The notes beneath the pieces were generated by a model. It was not told the DNA's origin. It was given only the letters and a program-made list of their open reading frames with translations, and ran no database searches. Made by a program: the position numbers and the translations under genes. Shown here piece after piece: positions 17,033-26,603 of a DNA stretch of 64,000 nucleotides (the first letter of the stretch is position 1; each line of letters opens with the position of its first letter). This DNA is from Bacillota bacterium (GTDB lineage: Bacteria > Bacillota > Clostridia > Peptostreptococcales > Anaerovoracaceae), in assembly GCA_017459895.1 (NCBI GenBank), contig JAFUCA010000007.1, forward strand, positions 62,001 through 126,000, in the 5' to 3' direction.

Positions 17033-19745
17033 ATTTCGCCCGCAGATCCACCATCAGATCGTCGTAGGACATGCACATGACGGTATCCGGGTTCACCTTG
17101 GTCCACACGGACTGATCCCCGCCGCTGCCGTTATAGAGGATGACCTGCTCCGAATCGTTCAGCATGCTTCTGAATTCATCAATGTACTTATTGTAATCGA
17201 TCTCTTCCTCATTCTGCAGATACTTGGAATCATCGTTCTCGCCTTCGCTGTAGGTCGTGTCGATGGACCCTTCGATCAGGTTTTCTCTCCGGCATCCGCC
17301 GTTCAGATTGAGGTTATATTCGTTGGTACTATCCCAGGAATCATTGCCGTGAATGATATTGGCATAAATGGAGAACCTGCCGTTTTCCTTGTTGTTGAAG
17401 ATCGCATAGCTGGAATCGCTGGAGGATACATCGTAGAACGCGTCGTGGTACTGGGTACCCCGGTTCTTGCACTCGTAGGTCACCTCCTTGGCCTTATTGT
17501 CCACGGTGGTGTAGATGTGCAGCTTGCCGTAGCCGTAATATTCTCTCGTAAAGAAGAACAGTTCCGGCTTCATATCGCCGTTGACGTCACAGACCGCCAC
17601 CGATGCCTGCACCCGCTCCTCGTATCTGCGAATGTCGGACTCATTGTCCTCCAGCACCTTGATGTATTCTTTTTTCCATTTTCTCGAGGTCAGGACCTTG
17701 AGGTCCGCCTTCATCTGCTTGAAGGATTCTTCATCCCCGGTGATCTCGATCGCCCGCTTGATCAGCGCCTTCGCGTCGACGTACCGCTGCTGCGCGATGT
17801 ACATCTCCGCCAGTTCCACGTACAGCTGGGTATCCTCGGGGCGCTGCTCCATCAGCTTCAGGTACTGCGCCTCGGCCTCTTCGTATTTCTCGGACGCCGC
17901 CAGCTGCTCAGCCTGTTTGACCGATGCGGCATACGCTTCCTCCGCCAGCTGCCGCTCATGGGCCTGATGGATCATCACACCGGCAATGCTCGCCACAATG
18001 GCTGCGACGATTGCGATCACAACAATGAGACGGATCTTCTCTTTGGTGAGAATCGGCGGTTTCGCGGGCGCACCGTCATAAGGCTCGTAGTTCCTGATCC
18101 TGTAGAAGGACGTCTCCTCCTCCGCTTCAGCATCTTCCGGATCCTCCTCCGCAGCATCCGCACGGTCTTCCGGCAATTCTTCTCCCGGCTCCGCCGCCTC
18201 CTTCAGGTCCTCTTCGGACCAGTGGAATCTGGCTGTATCCGCCAGCTTATCCTCGATCTCCTGCTCCGGCAGAGGTTCCGCCGGTTCGGGCGCAGGTTCC
18301 GGCTGCTCCGGCTCCGGTTCGGACTCTACGGGTTCTTCCCCGTCTTTGGGCTCTGCGGAAGCATCTTCATCTTCAGGCCCTGCGGGAGCATCGAAGATCT
18401 CTGATTCTTCCGGAGCATCGACCGTTTCTGGCGCCGCAGGCTCCAGGTCTTCCCCGGTTTCCTCCGGCTCTCGTTCCAGTGTCTCCTGGAAGTCGCTTTC
18501 GTCCTGCTGCCCATACCAGAATCCGGGACGCTGGATCAGATCCTCCTCCAGCTCCCGTTCTTCTTTCTCTCTTTGACGCTGCAGCTCTTCCTGCCGCTCC
18601 TGTTCCTGCTGCCGCCGCGCTTCCTCGTCCCTCTGGCGCTGTTCTTCCTCGCGCCGGCGCTCTTCTTCTTTTTGTTTTTCCCGGAGCTCCTTTCGCTCCT
18701 CGTACTCTTCTTTTTTCTGGTGCAGCTGCTGCTTCGCCTTCTCAGCCGCCCAGCCGGTTCCGGTTCTGACATTCTTCCCCAGATCCCCCAGCAGCGACTT
18801 CGCCTTATCCACGTACAGCTTCGCCTGCATCTGTGCGTCATCTACCGGCTCCTCTGAATCCTGAGGAAGCTCGGTATTCCGCGGCTGCGTATCCTGCGGT
18901 TCTGTATCCTTCGGAAGCTCCATATCCGGAGCTTCCGGCTCCGGCGATAGCTCCGGCACATCGGGCTGGACCGGCAGTTCCGGTTCTTCAAAAGCTGCCG
19001 GAGCTTCTCCCTCTTCCGGTTCATCTGAGTATACAGATATCTCCGGTGCCCTCGGAGTTTCATGCTCCGCAGGTCCTTCCGCCGGCTCCTCCGCTTCCTG
19101 CACTATAGACTCGTCCTGCCCGGCCGGTGCTCCCGGAGCACCGAACTCTTCCGGCTCGTCCGTCAGCTCAGACTCCTCCGGCTCGTCCGTCAGCTCAGAC
19201 TCCTCCGGCTCGTCTTCTCTTTTCTCAAATTGCTGTTTCACCTTGTCGGCGGCCCAGCCGGTTCCGGTCCTGACGTTCTTCCCCAGATCGCCCAGCAGAG
19301 ATTTCGCCTTCCTCAGATACGGCTTCGCCTGTTCGGCTGCTTCCTCCGCCATGTGTCTCAGATCCGGCCTGTCGTGGTGCTCCGACACGGCTTCTCTTTC
19401 TGCCGGCTCCGGCAGCTCTGCCTCTTCCGACGTTTCAAAAGGCTCCTGTGCCCCCGCCGGTTCTTCCGGTTCCTGTGGCTCAGCGGTTTCTATTGGTTTC
19501 TCAGGCTCTTCCCAGTCATCCCAGCTGCCTTCTCCCGCGGTATCCTCCGGCGGTTCCCACCATACCGGATCCACCGGCACCGAAGCGGCCTGCGGCACAT
19601 CTTCGGACACCTCAAACTCGACGGCGTCCTCCGGGACAAGATTCATCACAGCGATCTCATCCGGATTCAGACCCGTCGGTGCTCCGCAGCTTTCGCAGAA
19701 TATACTATCGTCAGGAATGATCGCCTGGCAGTTTCTGCAAATCAC
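17031..19745 (-). CDS. Zinc-ribbon membrane protein with acidic repeats, TPR and C-terminal VCBS-like domain
   Basis: 904 residues from GTG 19745, with AAGGAGGAAGGAAC upstream. The N-terminus is a zinc ribbon (CRNCQAII...CESCGAP). Residues ~35-560 are Glu/Pro-rich and disordered, with a duplicated helix (KAKSLLGDLGKNVRTGTGWAA near 140 and 317), an exact 9-residue tandem repeat (EPEESELTD; DNA about 19150-19205) and a charged coiled coil (~345-400). One membrane helix lies at ~572-592, then TPR-like helices, then a beta domain with VCDVNGDMKPELFFF. The likely layout is zinc ribbon inside and TPR/beta domain outside. Function unknown; it pairs with the next zinc-ribbon gene. Confidence 0.75.
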   Translation of the reverse strand: MICRNCQAIIPDDSIFCESCGAPTGLNPDEIAVMNLVPEDAVEFEVSEDVPQAASVPVDPVWWEPPEDTAGEGSWDDWEEPEKPIETAEPQEPEEPAGAQEPFETSEEAELPEPAEREAVSEHHDRPDLRHMAEEAAEQAKPYLRKAKSLLGDLGKNVRTGTGWAADKVKQQFEKREDEPEESELTDEPEESELTDEPEEFGAPGAPAGQDESIVQEAEEPAEGPAEHETPRAPEISVYSDEPEEGEAPAAFEEPELPVQPDVPELSPEPEAPDMELPKDTEPQDTQPRNTELPQDSEEPVDDAQMQAKLYVDKAKSLLGDLGKNVRTGTGWAAEKAKQQLHQKKEEYEERKELREKQKEEERRREEEQRQRDEEARRQQEQERQEELQRQREKEERELEEDLIQRPGFWYGQQDESDFQETLEREPEETGEDLEPAAPETVDAPEESEIFDAPAGPEDEDASAEPKDGEEPVESEPEPEQPEPAPEPAEPLPEQEIEDKLADTARFHWSEEDLKEAAEPGEELPEDRADAAEEDPEDAEAEEETSFYRIRNYEPYDGAPAKPPILTKEKIRLIVVIAIVAAIVASIAGVMIHQAHERQLAEEAYAASVKQAEQLAASEKYEEAEAQYLKLMEQRPEDTQLYVELAEMYIAQQRYVDAKALIKRAIEITGDEESFKQMKADLKVLTSRKWKKEYIKVLEDNESDIRRYEERVQASVAVCDVNGDMKPELFFFTREYYGYGKLHIYTTVDNKAKEVTYECKNRGTQYHDAFYDVSSSDSSYAIFNNKENGRFSIYANIIHGNDSWDSTNEYNLNLNGGCRRENLIEGSIDTTYSEGENDDSKYLQNEEEIDYNKYIDEFRSMLNDSEQVILYNGSGGDQSVWTKVNPDTVMCMSYDDLMVDLRAK

Positions 19746-19795
19746 GTTCCTTCCTCCTTGTTATCCCTCGGCTCCATCTGCCCGTCTGCGGGATC

Positions 19796-20464
19796 CTATT
19801 TCATGAATCCCATCGAACGGAGGATCGGCGCTTCTACCGCCTTTCCCTTTGCTACCGAAACGAAGCAGATGATCCTGACAACCATCAGAATGATCATACA
19901 TATGGCCGCTGCTCCCGGAACGATCAGTGTCCAGCAAAGGAGCACACTGATGACGGCCAGCACCGCTTCTGTGATGGCGATCTTCAGCCCCTGACGCATA
20001 TGAAAATCCGCATAGGGGGAATCCTTTCCTGCCAGCAGCGCGATGATGACACCGACCGCCCCCAGCATATAAGCCGCCATCGCTGTGACCTTATTGCGTG
20101 AAATGTCTTCTTCCTCGAATTCACTCGTATGATCCCATCCGGGGCCGTCCAGCCGGTATGTGTAGGTTGCATTCTGCGCAGTCTCCTGCTGTGTCTGCCG
20201 TTCTTCCTCGACCAGCACCGCGGGCATTGCCTGCTCATCATAGTTCTCTCCGCCGGTCGGAGGTCCCCACGAATAATCGGTCCCCTCAAATACCGGGGCG
20301 GGCTGCTCCTCCTGCAAAGGCTGATCCTTCCCATTCATTTCATCCTGTCCGGGAACCTCCTGACGGGGTTCTTCCGGCGGCGCGGACGGAATCTTCGTAC
20401 CGCATCTCCTGCAGAACTTCGCTGTATCTGCGACTTCCACTCCGCAGTTTGGACAAATCTTCAT
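19796..20464 (-). CDS. Zinc-ribbon protein with DUF4870/Tic20-like membrane domain
   Basis: 222 residues from ATG 20464 (GGGAGG 9 nt upstream), in preference to a longer reading. N-terminal zinc ribbon CPNCGVEV...CRRCGTKI; a Pro/Glu-rich linker to ~125; then three to four membrane helices (VTAMAAYMLGAVGVIIALLAG, ADFHMRQGLKIAITEAVLAVI, IVPGAAAICMIILMVV) like the DUF4870 family. It is 50 bp upstream of the other zinc-ribbon membrane gene and probably in one operon with it. Both may belong to the same envelope complex; no biochemical role can be assigned. Confidence 0.75.
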   Translation of the reverse strand: MKICPNCGVEVADTAKFCRRCGTKIPSAPPEEPRQEVPGQDEMNGKDQPLQEEQPAPVFEGTDYSWGPPTGGENYDEQAMPAVLVEEERQTQQETAQNATYTYRLDGPGWDHTSEFEEEDISRNKVTAMAAYMLGAVGVIIALLAGKDSPYADFHMRQGLKIAITEAVLAVISVLLCWTLIVPGAAAICMIILMVVRIICFVSVAKGKAVEAPILRSMGFMK

Positions 20465-20531
20465 AGTAGGCCTCCCTGTATACTTCGTTTCGGCTTTTAC
20501 CGATTTCACTTCTTGTTACATTATTATGTTT

Positions 20532-20537
20532 AGTATA
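20532..20537 (-). promoter_or_regulatory. Extended -10 of the zinc-ribbon operon
   Basis: TGGTATACT on the minus strand (TATACT at 20537-20532); the -35 is poor. Confidence 0.45.
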
Positions 20538-20622
20538 CCATATATAGTGATTTCGCACCACAAAAGATCTAAATAAAAAGCCGGATATCAGGACTTCGTT
20601 CCCTTTTTCCTGCGAATTGCGA

Positions 20623-20628
20623 TATAAT
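20623..20628 (+). promoter_or_regulatory. -10 of the thiN-ior operon
   Basis: TATAAT at 20623-20628 with only weak -35 candidates (TTCCCT at 20599). About 50-nt leader to ATG 20681. Confidence 0.5.
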
Positions 20629-20680
20629 GAGACGTACGGGTTTTCACAGGACCCGAATACGAAGGAGGCTCATCAGAAAC

Positions 20681-21418
20681 ATGGCACGGGCTGTGATCAT
20701 CACATCTTATCTGGAATATCCGGTGGATATCCCCGCTCTTCTCGCCCCGGAGGACTACATCGTCTGTCTGGACGGCGGGTATGATATCGCCTGCGCGCAG
20801 GGGATCCGGCCCCACCTGTGGCTGGGCGATTTTGATTCTCTGCAGTGCTCCCTTCCGGAAGAGGGCGCCGGCGGCTCCATGGAGATCCGGCGGTATCCCC
20901 CGGAAAAGGATTTCACGGATCTGGAGCTCTCCTTCCGGGTTCTGGATCCCGGAAAAACACCGGAACTGCTGGTGATCGGAGGCCTCGGCGGCCGGCTGGA
21001 TCAGACCCTCATCAACATTCAGATGCTGCAGCGATACACAGCCGTCCCGGCTGTTTCAGTCCCGGCGGATTCCGGCCAGGCGGATCCGGATCCGAAATAC
21101 CGGCGCATCGAGATCCTCGACGGACACAATCGCTGTTTTGCCATCCATGGGGATGAAGATGCTCCGCAGCCAGACGGCCCCTGGATCTATACGATCCCGC
21201 GGGAGACGGGCTGTTATCTCTCCCTGCTCCCTCTGACGGAAGAATGCTCCGGTCTCACCCTGCGAAAGGTTCGCTATCCTCTGGAGGAAGCCGCCCTTCA
21301 CCGGGGAGCATCGCTGAGCATCAGCAACGAATTCACGGATGCTCCCGCCGAGCTTCGGCTCCGCCGCGGCTGTCTTCTGGTCGTCATAACAAGGGGCAAT
21401 GCAGCTGATCAGCTTTAA
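20681..21418 (+). CDS. thiN: Thiamine pyrophosphokinase
   Basis: 245 residues from ATG 20681 (GAAGGAGG 12 nt upstream). Family motifs: VCLDGGYDIA, LWLGDFDSL, YPPEKDFTDLELSF and IGGLGGRLDQTLINIQML, which bind ATP and thiamine. It converts thiamine to thiamine pyrophosphate. The next gene, 31 bp downstream, encodes a TPP-dependent oxidoreductase, so cofactor supply and enzyme are likely coexpressed. A loop around residues 125-145 (VPADSGQADPDPKYRR) is longer than usual. Confidence 0.88.
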   Translation: MARAVIITSYLEYPVDIPALLAPEDYIVCLDGGYDIACAQGIRPHLWLGDFDSLQCSLPEEGAGGSMEIRRYPPEKDFTDLELSFRVLDPGKTPELLVIGGLGGRLDQTLINIQMLQRYTAVPAVSVPADSGQADPDPKYRRIEILDGHNRCFAIHGDEDAPQPDGPWIYTIPRETGCYLSLLPLTEECSGLTLRKVRYPLEEAALHRGASLSISNEFTDAPAELRLRRGCLLVVITRGNAADQL

Positions 21419-21449
21419 CAATCGACAAATCACAAAGGAACGACAAGCA

Positions 21450-23417
21450 ATGACACGAGAATTATTGATGGGAAATGAAGCGATCGCCATGGGCGCGCTC
21501 GCCGCGGGCGTGCAGGTCGTAGCGGGATATCCCGGCACACCGTCTTCGGAAGTGCTGGAGACGATTGCAAAACGCAATCCCGGCGGCGTCCATGTGGAAT
21601 GGTCTGTCAACGAAAAGGCCGGTGCGGAGGTGGCTGCCGGCGCGGCATACAGCGGCGCCCGTTCCATGGTCACGATGAAACAGATGGGGCTGAATGTAGC
21701 CTCCGATCCGGTCATGTGCGTGAATTACATCGGCGTCAAGGGCGGCATGGTGATCTACGTCGCCGACGATCCGGGCCCGATCTCATCCCAGACGGAACAG
21801 GACACACGCCATTTCGGAAAGTACGCCCGCATCCCGGTCTTCGACTGCGACAGTCCGGAGCAGGCGTTTCAGGCGGTGCAGGATGCCTTCGCCTTTTCTC
21901 AGGCCCACGAAACGCCGGTGATCCTGCGCTCCACGACCCGGGTATGCCATGCCTGCGCAGACGTTGACGTGCCGCAGATCGAACCCCCGGCTGCTCCAGA
22001 AGGCTTCGTCAAGGACCCGAAGTGGGTCATCTTCCCGGGACTTTCCTATCGCAACAAGCAAAAGCTGGTCCGCCGGGAAGCGGAATTCGCGGCGGAGTTT
22101 TCCCGCTACAGCGGAAACACGATCGAAGGTTCCGGTCCCATCGGGATCGCCTGCGGCGGGATCAGCTACGCCTATGTGAAGGAGGCGCTTTCCCTGCTGG
22201 AAGCCCCCGCCAGGGGAGCCTCTTCTGCCCGGGATTCCTTCACCGTGCTGAAGATCGCTACGCCCTACCCGTTTCCGGCGGATCTGGCGGAGACCTTCCT
22301 GGATTCGGTGCAGCGCGTGATCGTATTCGAGGAACTGGATCCCTTCATCGAAGATGCCCTCATCTATGAACAGGGCCGCCGGGAAGGATCCAGGCGGATC
22401 CCCATCGAGGGCAAACGAACGAATACGGTTCCTGCCGCCGGGGAACTCTCGGTCACGACCGTCGCCGAAATCCTGCGCCGGATCCTCGCAGAGGATTCCT
22501 CCGCCGCAGCGGCAGACGCCGCCAGCGCTCCCGCAGCAGATGCAGTCGGTACTCCCGGCAAATCATCCGATGCTCCGGCAGGTACGGCCGGTGCTCCGGC
22601 AGACGCCGCCGGTGCTCCCGACCTGCCGGTCCGGCCGCCGGTACTCTGCGCGGGCTGCCCGCACCGGGGCTCCTTCTACGCGGTCAAAAAGGCCGTCCGG
22701 CAGGCGCTGAAACAGGATCCGTCCTTCACCCAGGCCGTTTACCACGGGGACATCGGCTGCTACACGCTGGGCAACGCAGCGCCTCTGAACATGGTCGACA
22801 CCTGCCTTTGCATGGGCGCCGGCATCACTATGGCGCAGGGCATGAACCACGCGGATAAGAACACCCTTAACTTCGCCTTTGTTGGAGACTCCACCTTCTT
22901 TGCCAGCGGCATCACCGGTACGGTGAACGCCGTATACAACCAGGCGGATATGATCCTGTGCGTACTGGACAATTCCACCACAGCGATGACCGGACACCAG
23001 CCGCACCCGGGCATGGGAATCACCATGATGGGCCAGCAGGTCGAACCGGTGGACATCGCCAAAGTCCTGGAGGGCATCGGCGTTCCCTGGATCCGCACCG
23101 TGGATCCCCTGGACCTGGAGGCTTCCGTAGGCGCGATCACCGAGGCCATCGGACAGCCGGGGGTGCGGGCCATCCTCTTCCGCTCGCCCTGCATCGCGCT
23201 GTTCAAACCGAAACAGATCTGCCGCGTGGATCAGCAGACCTGCATCGGCTGCATGCGCTGCATCCGTGAGATCGGCTGTCCGGCTCTGACTCCGGACAGC
23301 GCCGACAGGAAGAAGGCGTTCATCGACCCGGCGCTTTGCACCGGGTGCGGACTGTGCGCGCAGCTCTGTCCCACCTCCTGCATTGAAACCATACCGAAAG
23401 GAGAACCACGTCCATGA
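21450..23417 (+). CDS. iorA: Indolepyruvate:ferredoxin oxidoreductase, alpha subunit
   Basis: 655 residues from ATG 21450 (AAAGGAA upstream). N-terminal pyruvate:ferredoxin oxidoreductase-like domains (ELLMGNEAIAMGALAAGVQVVAGYPGTPSSEV); TPP-binding domain with HGDIGCYTLG and GDSTFFASG...LDNSTTAMTG; C-terminal pair of [4Fe-4S] motifs CIGCMRCIREIGCP and CTGCGLCAQLCPTSC. With IorB it oxidises arylpyruvates (from Trp, Phe, Tyr) to aryl-acetyl-CoA, reducing ferredoxin. An Ala/Pro-rich stretch of about 45 residues (repeated AADA/APA units, DNA about 22500-22625) lies before the TPP domain and lengthens the protein beyond the usual ~600. Confidence 0.95.
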   Translation: MTRELLMGNEAIAMGALAAGVQVVAGYPGTPSSEVLETIAKRNPGGVHVEWSVNEKAGAEVAAGAAYSGARSMVTMKQMGLNVASDPVMCVNYIGVKGGMVIYVADDPGPISSQTEQDTRHFGKYARIPVFDCDSPEQAFQAVQDAFAFSQAHETPVILRSTTRVCHACADVDVPQIEPPAAPEGFVKDPKWVIFPGLSYRNKQKLVRREAEFAAEFSRYSGNTIEGSGPIGIACGGISYAYVKEALSLLEAPARGASSARDSFTVLKIATPYPFPADLAETFLDSVQRVIVFEELDPFIEDALIYEQGRREGSRRIPIEGKRTNTVPAAGELSVTTVAEILRRILAEDSSAAAADAASAPAADAVGTPGKSSDAPAGTAGAPADAAGAPDLPVRPPVLCAGCPHRGSFYAVKKAVRQALKQDPSFTQAVYHGDIGCYTLGNAAPLNMVDTCLCMGAGITMAQGMNHADKNTLNFAFVGDSTFFASGITGTVNAVYNQADMILCVLDNSTTAMTGHQPHPGMGITMMGQQVEPVDIAKVLEGIGVPWIRTVDPLDLEASVGAITEAIGQPGVRAILFRSPCIALFKPKQICRVDQQTCIGCMRCIREIGCPALTPDSADRKKAFIDPALCTGCGLCAQLCPTSCIETIPKGEPRP

Positions 23418-24028
23418 TCGATACATCTGTCAGAAGCTGTCTGCTCTGCGGCGTCGGCGGCCAGGGAACCGTTCTGGCTTCCCGCATCATCGCTGCCGCT
23501 GCCATGGACAACGGACTGTCCGCCAAAACAGCGGAAACCATCGGTATGGCCCAGCGGGGCGGCTCCGTCGTCAGCCACGTAAGGGTCGGCCGGTCGGTCG
23601 CTTCCCCGATGATCCCGGAGGGATGCGCCGATGTGCTCCTGGGATTCGAACCGGGGGAAGCCGCCGCCAATCTGCATTACCTGAAACCCGGCGGCACCCT
23701 CATCGTTTGCCGGCAGGAGATCACGCCTGTTACCGCAGCGCTGGGACTGTCCGGCTACCGCGGGGAAACCTGCCTGGATTATCTGTTGGAACATACATCA
23801 AAATGTTATATCATAGACGGGGAAGAAATCTGCAAAGCCTGCGGATCTCCGAAGGTTCTGAACGTCGCCTTCGTCGGCGCCCTGTGCGCCAGCGGGGAGA
23901 TGGATCTGATCCTCGAGGATGCGCAGCGGGCCATTCGCGCGCGGATGAAGCCCCAGCTTTTGGATATGAACTTTAAGGCGCTGGAACTGGGCGCGGCCGC
24001 GGTCATGCAGCCCGGGGGAGAACTTTAA
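23414..24028 (+). CDS. iorB: Indolepyruvate:ferredoxin oxidoreductase, beta subunit
   Basis: 204 residues, overlapping iorA by 4 bp. It matches the gamma-domain subunit of 2-oxoacid:ferredoxin oxidoreductases: CGVGGQGTVLASRIIAAAA, TAETIGMAQRGGSVVSHVRVG and GFEPGEAAANLHYL. It forms the IorAB complex and shapes the CoA-binding side. The neighbouring ligase and aminotransferase genes support a role in aromatic amino acid fermentation. Confidence 0.95.
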   Translation: MIDTSVRSCLLCGVGGQGTVLASRIIAAAAMDNGLSAKTAETIGMAQRGGSVVSHVRVGRSVASPMIPEGCADVLLGFEPGEAAANLHYLKPGGTLIVCRQEITPVTAALGLSGYRGETCLDYLLEHTSKCYIIDGEEICKACGSPKVLNVAFVGALCASGEMDLILEDAQRAIRARMKPQLLDMNFKALELGAAAVMQPGGEL

Positions 24029-24039
24029 GGAGAAGCACT

Positions 24040-25284
24040 ATGGAAATGAAACAGGAAACGCTGGAAAAAATCAAATATCAAATGAAACGGGTTAAGGCTG
24101 CCGGCGGCTTCTATGCCAAACGGCTGAAGCACATCGACCCCGACGACATCCACACCCAGGAGGATTTCGAGAAGCTCCCCTTCTCCGAGAAGGCGGATCT
24201 GCGGGATGCCTATCCTCTGGGGCTTTCGGCCGTTCCCGAGGATGAGATCGTCCGAATCCATTCCTCCAGCGGCACCACCGGCACCCCCTGCATCATCCCC
24301 TATACGAAGAAGGACGTCGAGGACTGGGCGGAGCTGTTCAAGCGCTGCTACGAGATCGCCGGCATCACGAAGGAAGACCGGATCCACATCACCCCCGGCT
24401 ACGGACTGTGGACGGCGGGCATCGGGTTCCAGCTGGGCGCCGAGAAACTGGGCGCCATGGCCATCCCCATGGGCCCGGGCAACACCGACAAGCAGATCCA
24501 GTTCATGCAGGACATGGGCTCGACGGTGCTTTGCGCGACTTCCTCGTATGCGCTGCTCCTGGCGGAGGAGATCGAGAAACGCAAGTGCGCCGATAAGATC
24601 AAACTCAAGAAAGGCGTCATCGGCTCCGAGCGCTGGGGCCCGAAGATGCGCGCCCGCATCGCGAACGAACTGGGCGTCGAGCTCTACGATATCTACGGCC
24701 TGACCGAGGTCTACGGGCCCGGCATCGCCATCAACTGCGAGTACGAGACCGGCATGCATTACTTCGACGACTTCCTGTACTTCGAGATCATCGATCCGAA
24801 GACCGGCAAGAACCTGCCCGACGGCGAGCTGGGGGAACTGGTCATCACCACCCTGGAGAAGGAAGGCGCGCCGCTGATCCGCTACCGGACCCACGATCTG
24901 ACCAGAATCATTCCCAATGATGTCCCCTGCCCCTGCGGCAGAGACCTGCCCCGGATCGACGTCATTCTGGGGCGGACCGACGACATGGTCAAGGTCAAGG
25001 GCGTCAACATTTTCCCGGGCCAGATCGAGGATGTCCTCAAGGACATCGAAGGCGCCAGCAGCGAGTACCAGATCTTCATTGATCATGAGAACGGCAAGGA
25101 CGTGATCACCCTCTTCGTCGAGACCCCCCTCAAGACCAAGAAAGACCGCCACGCCCTCGAGAAGGCCATCAAGGATCACATCAAGTCCGTCATCAACGTC
25201 GGCGTCGTTCCGAAGGCTGTCGAAGTCGGCGATCTGCCCCGCAGCGAGAAGAAGACGACCCGCGTGTTCGATTATCGTTATTAA
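24040..25284 (+). CDS. paaK: Phenylacetate-CoA ligase family enzyme
   Basis: 414 residues, close to the usual ~430. AMP-forming motifs: HSSSGTTGTPCIIPYTKKD (P-loop), YGLTEVYGPG, and RYRTHDLTRI; a small Cys-containing loop CPCGRDLPRIDVILGRTDDM and KVKGVNIFPGQIE hinge are typical of PaaK. It activates arylacetates to CoA thioesters with ATP, or runs in the opposite sense in amino acid fermenters. It lies 11 bp after iorB and shares its substrate class. Confidence 0.92.
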   Translation: MEMKQETLEKIKYQMKRVKAAGGFYAKRLKHIDPDDIHTQEDFEKLPFSEKADLRDAYPLGLSAVPEDEIVRIHSSSGTTGTPCIIPYTKKDVEDWAELFKRCYEIAGITKEDRIHITPGYGLWTAGIGFQLGAEKLGAMAIPMGPGNTDKQIQFMQDMGSTVLCATSSYALLLAEEIEKRKCADKIKLKKGVIGSERWGPKMRARIANELGVELYDIYGLTEVYGPGIAINCEYETGMHYFDDFLYFEIIDPKTGKNLPDGELGELVITTLEKEGAPLIRYRTHDLTRIIPNDVPCPCGRDLPRIDVILGRTDDMVKVKGVNIFPGQIEDVLKDIEGASSEYQIFIDHENGKDVITLFVETPLKTKKDRHALEKAIKDHIKSVINVGVVPKAVEVGDLPRSEKKTTRVFDYRY

Positions 25285-25325
25285 GCAAAGGCTGGAGCAT
25301 CTTTGCAGGAGAAAGGGACAGTTCA

Positions 25326-26516
25326 ATGACTGCGAAAAGCATGATGCCCTATGTTGAGGGCAACTCCGCCATCCGCGCCATGTTCGAAGAAGGCGCCCGC
25401 ATGGCGAAGGAATTCGGAAAAGAAAACGTATACGATTTCAGTCTGGGCAATCCCAGCGTGCCGGCGCCTGCCGAAGTCAATCAGGCGATCCGGGACATTC
25501 TGGACGAAGAGGATTCCCTGCTGATCCACGGATACAACCAGAGCAACAGCGGCTACGAGGATGTCCGGAGCATCGTCGCGGAGCATCTGAATCAGCTGCA
25601 CGGCACGGCCTTTACCGCACAGAACATCATCATGACCGTGGGCGCGGCCAGCGGCCTGAACGTGGCCCTGAAGACCCTGCTGGATCCGGGGGATGAGGTC
25701 CTGGCCTTCGCTCCCTATTTCGTCGAGTACGGCAACTACGCCAAGAACCATGGCGCCGTCCTGAAGGCGATCCCCGCGAATATTCCCTCCTTCCAGCCGA
25801 ATCTGGAGGCCCTGGAGCGGGAGATCAGCGGGAAGACCCACGCGGTCATCATCAATTCCCCCAACAATCCCACCGGCGTCGTCTATTCGGAGGAGACCCT
25901 GCAAAGGCTGGCGGCCATCCTGGAAGCGAAATCCGCCGAGATCGGCCATCCCATCTTCATCATCTCCGATGAGCCCTACCGGGAGCTGGCCTATGACGGA
26001 GTCACCGTCCCCTACGTGACGAAATATTACAGGAACACCATCGTGGGATATTCCTGGAGCAAGTCCCTGTCCCTGCCGGGAGAGCGGATCGGCTATCTGG
26101 TGATTCCCTCCGAGATCGATGACTTTGAGAACGCGGTCACCGCGGCCAATATCGCCAACCGGGTGCTGGGCTACGTCAATGCTCCGACGCTGATCCAGCG
26201 GGTGGCCGCCCGGTGCATCGAATGCTCCACGGACATCGATGCCTATGACCGCAACCGCCGGGCGCTCTACGAAGGGCTTACCGAGATCGGCTACGAATGC
26301 ACGAAACCGGAAGGCGCCTTCTATCTGTTTGTGAAATCGCCGATCGACGATGATGTGGAATTCTGCGCCCTGGCCAAGAAGTACCACATCCTGGTGGTGC
26401 CCGGAAGGTCCTTCGCCTGCCCGGGATACGTGCGCATCGCCTACTGCGTTGCCCACGACACCATTGTAAACTCCCTGCCCCACTTCCGGGAGCTGCTGGA
26501 AGAGATCCGGGGATAG
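25326..26516 (+). CDS. Class I/II pyridoxal-phosphate aminotransferase
   Basis: 396 residues. PLP-enzyme signatures: VGAASGLNVALKTLLDPGDEV, INSPNNPTGVVYSEETL, ISDEPYRELAYD, and the Schiff-base lysine in YSWSKSLSLPGERIGY. By position it should provide arylpyruvates from aromatic amino acids for IorAB. The 41-bp gap after paaK contains one copy of GCAAAGGCTGG (25285-25295). Specificity cannot be read from sequence; aspartate-type substrates are possible. Confidence 0.9.
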   Translation: MTAKSMMPYVEGNSAIRAMFEEGARMAKEFGKENVYDFSLGNPSVPAPAEVNQAIRDILDEEDSLLIHGYNQSNSGYEDVRSIVAEHLNQLHGTAFTAQNIIMTVGAASGLNVALKTLLDPGDEVLAFAPYFVEYGNYAKNHGAVLKAIPANIPSFQPNLEALEREISGKTHAVIINSPNNPTGVVYSEETLQRLAAILEAKSAEIGHPIFIISDEPYRELAYDGVTVPYVTKYYRNTIVGYSWSKSLSLPGERIGYLVIPSEIDDFENAVTAANIANRVLGYVNAPTLIQRVAARCIECSTDIDAYDRNRRALYEGLTEIGYECTKPEGAFYLFVKSPIDDDVEFCALAKKYHILVVPGRSFACPGYVRIAYCVAHDTIVNSLPHFRELLEEIRG

Positions 26517-26538
26517 CGGAGACCGAAGACACACATAG

Positions 26539-26603
26539 ACAGAGCGCGCAACGCTCCTGAACGAACGCGCAGCACGTATTAACAGAATGCGCAGCGCTTA
26601 TGA
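26539..26603. repeat. Three degenerate ~22-bp tandem repeats after the aminotransferase gene
   Basis: Units 26539-26560, 26561-26581 and 26582-26603 share the pattern ACaGAaCGCGCAgCgCt(4 nt)A; each holds a GCGCA core. Nothing coding is evident. Possibly a decayed 3' regulatory element. Confidence 0.5.
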
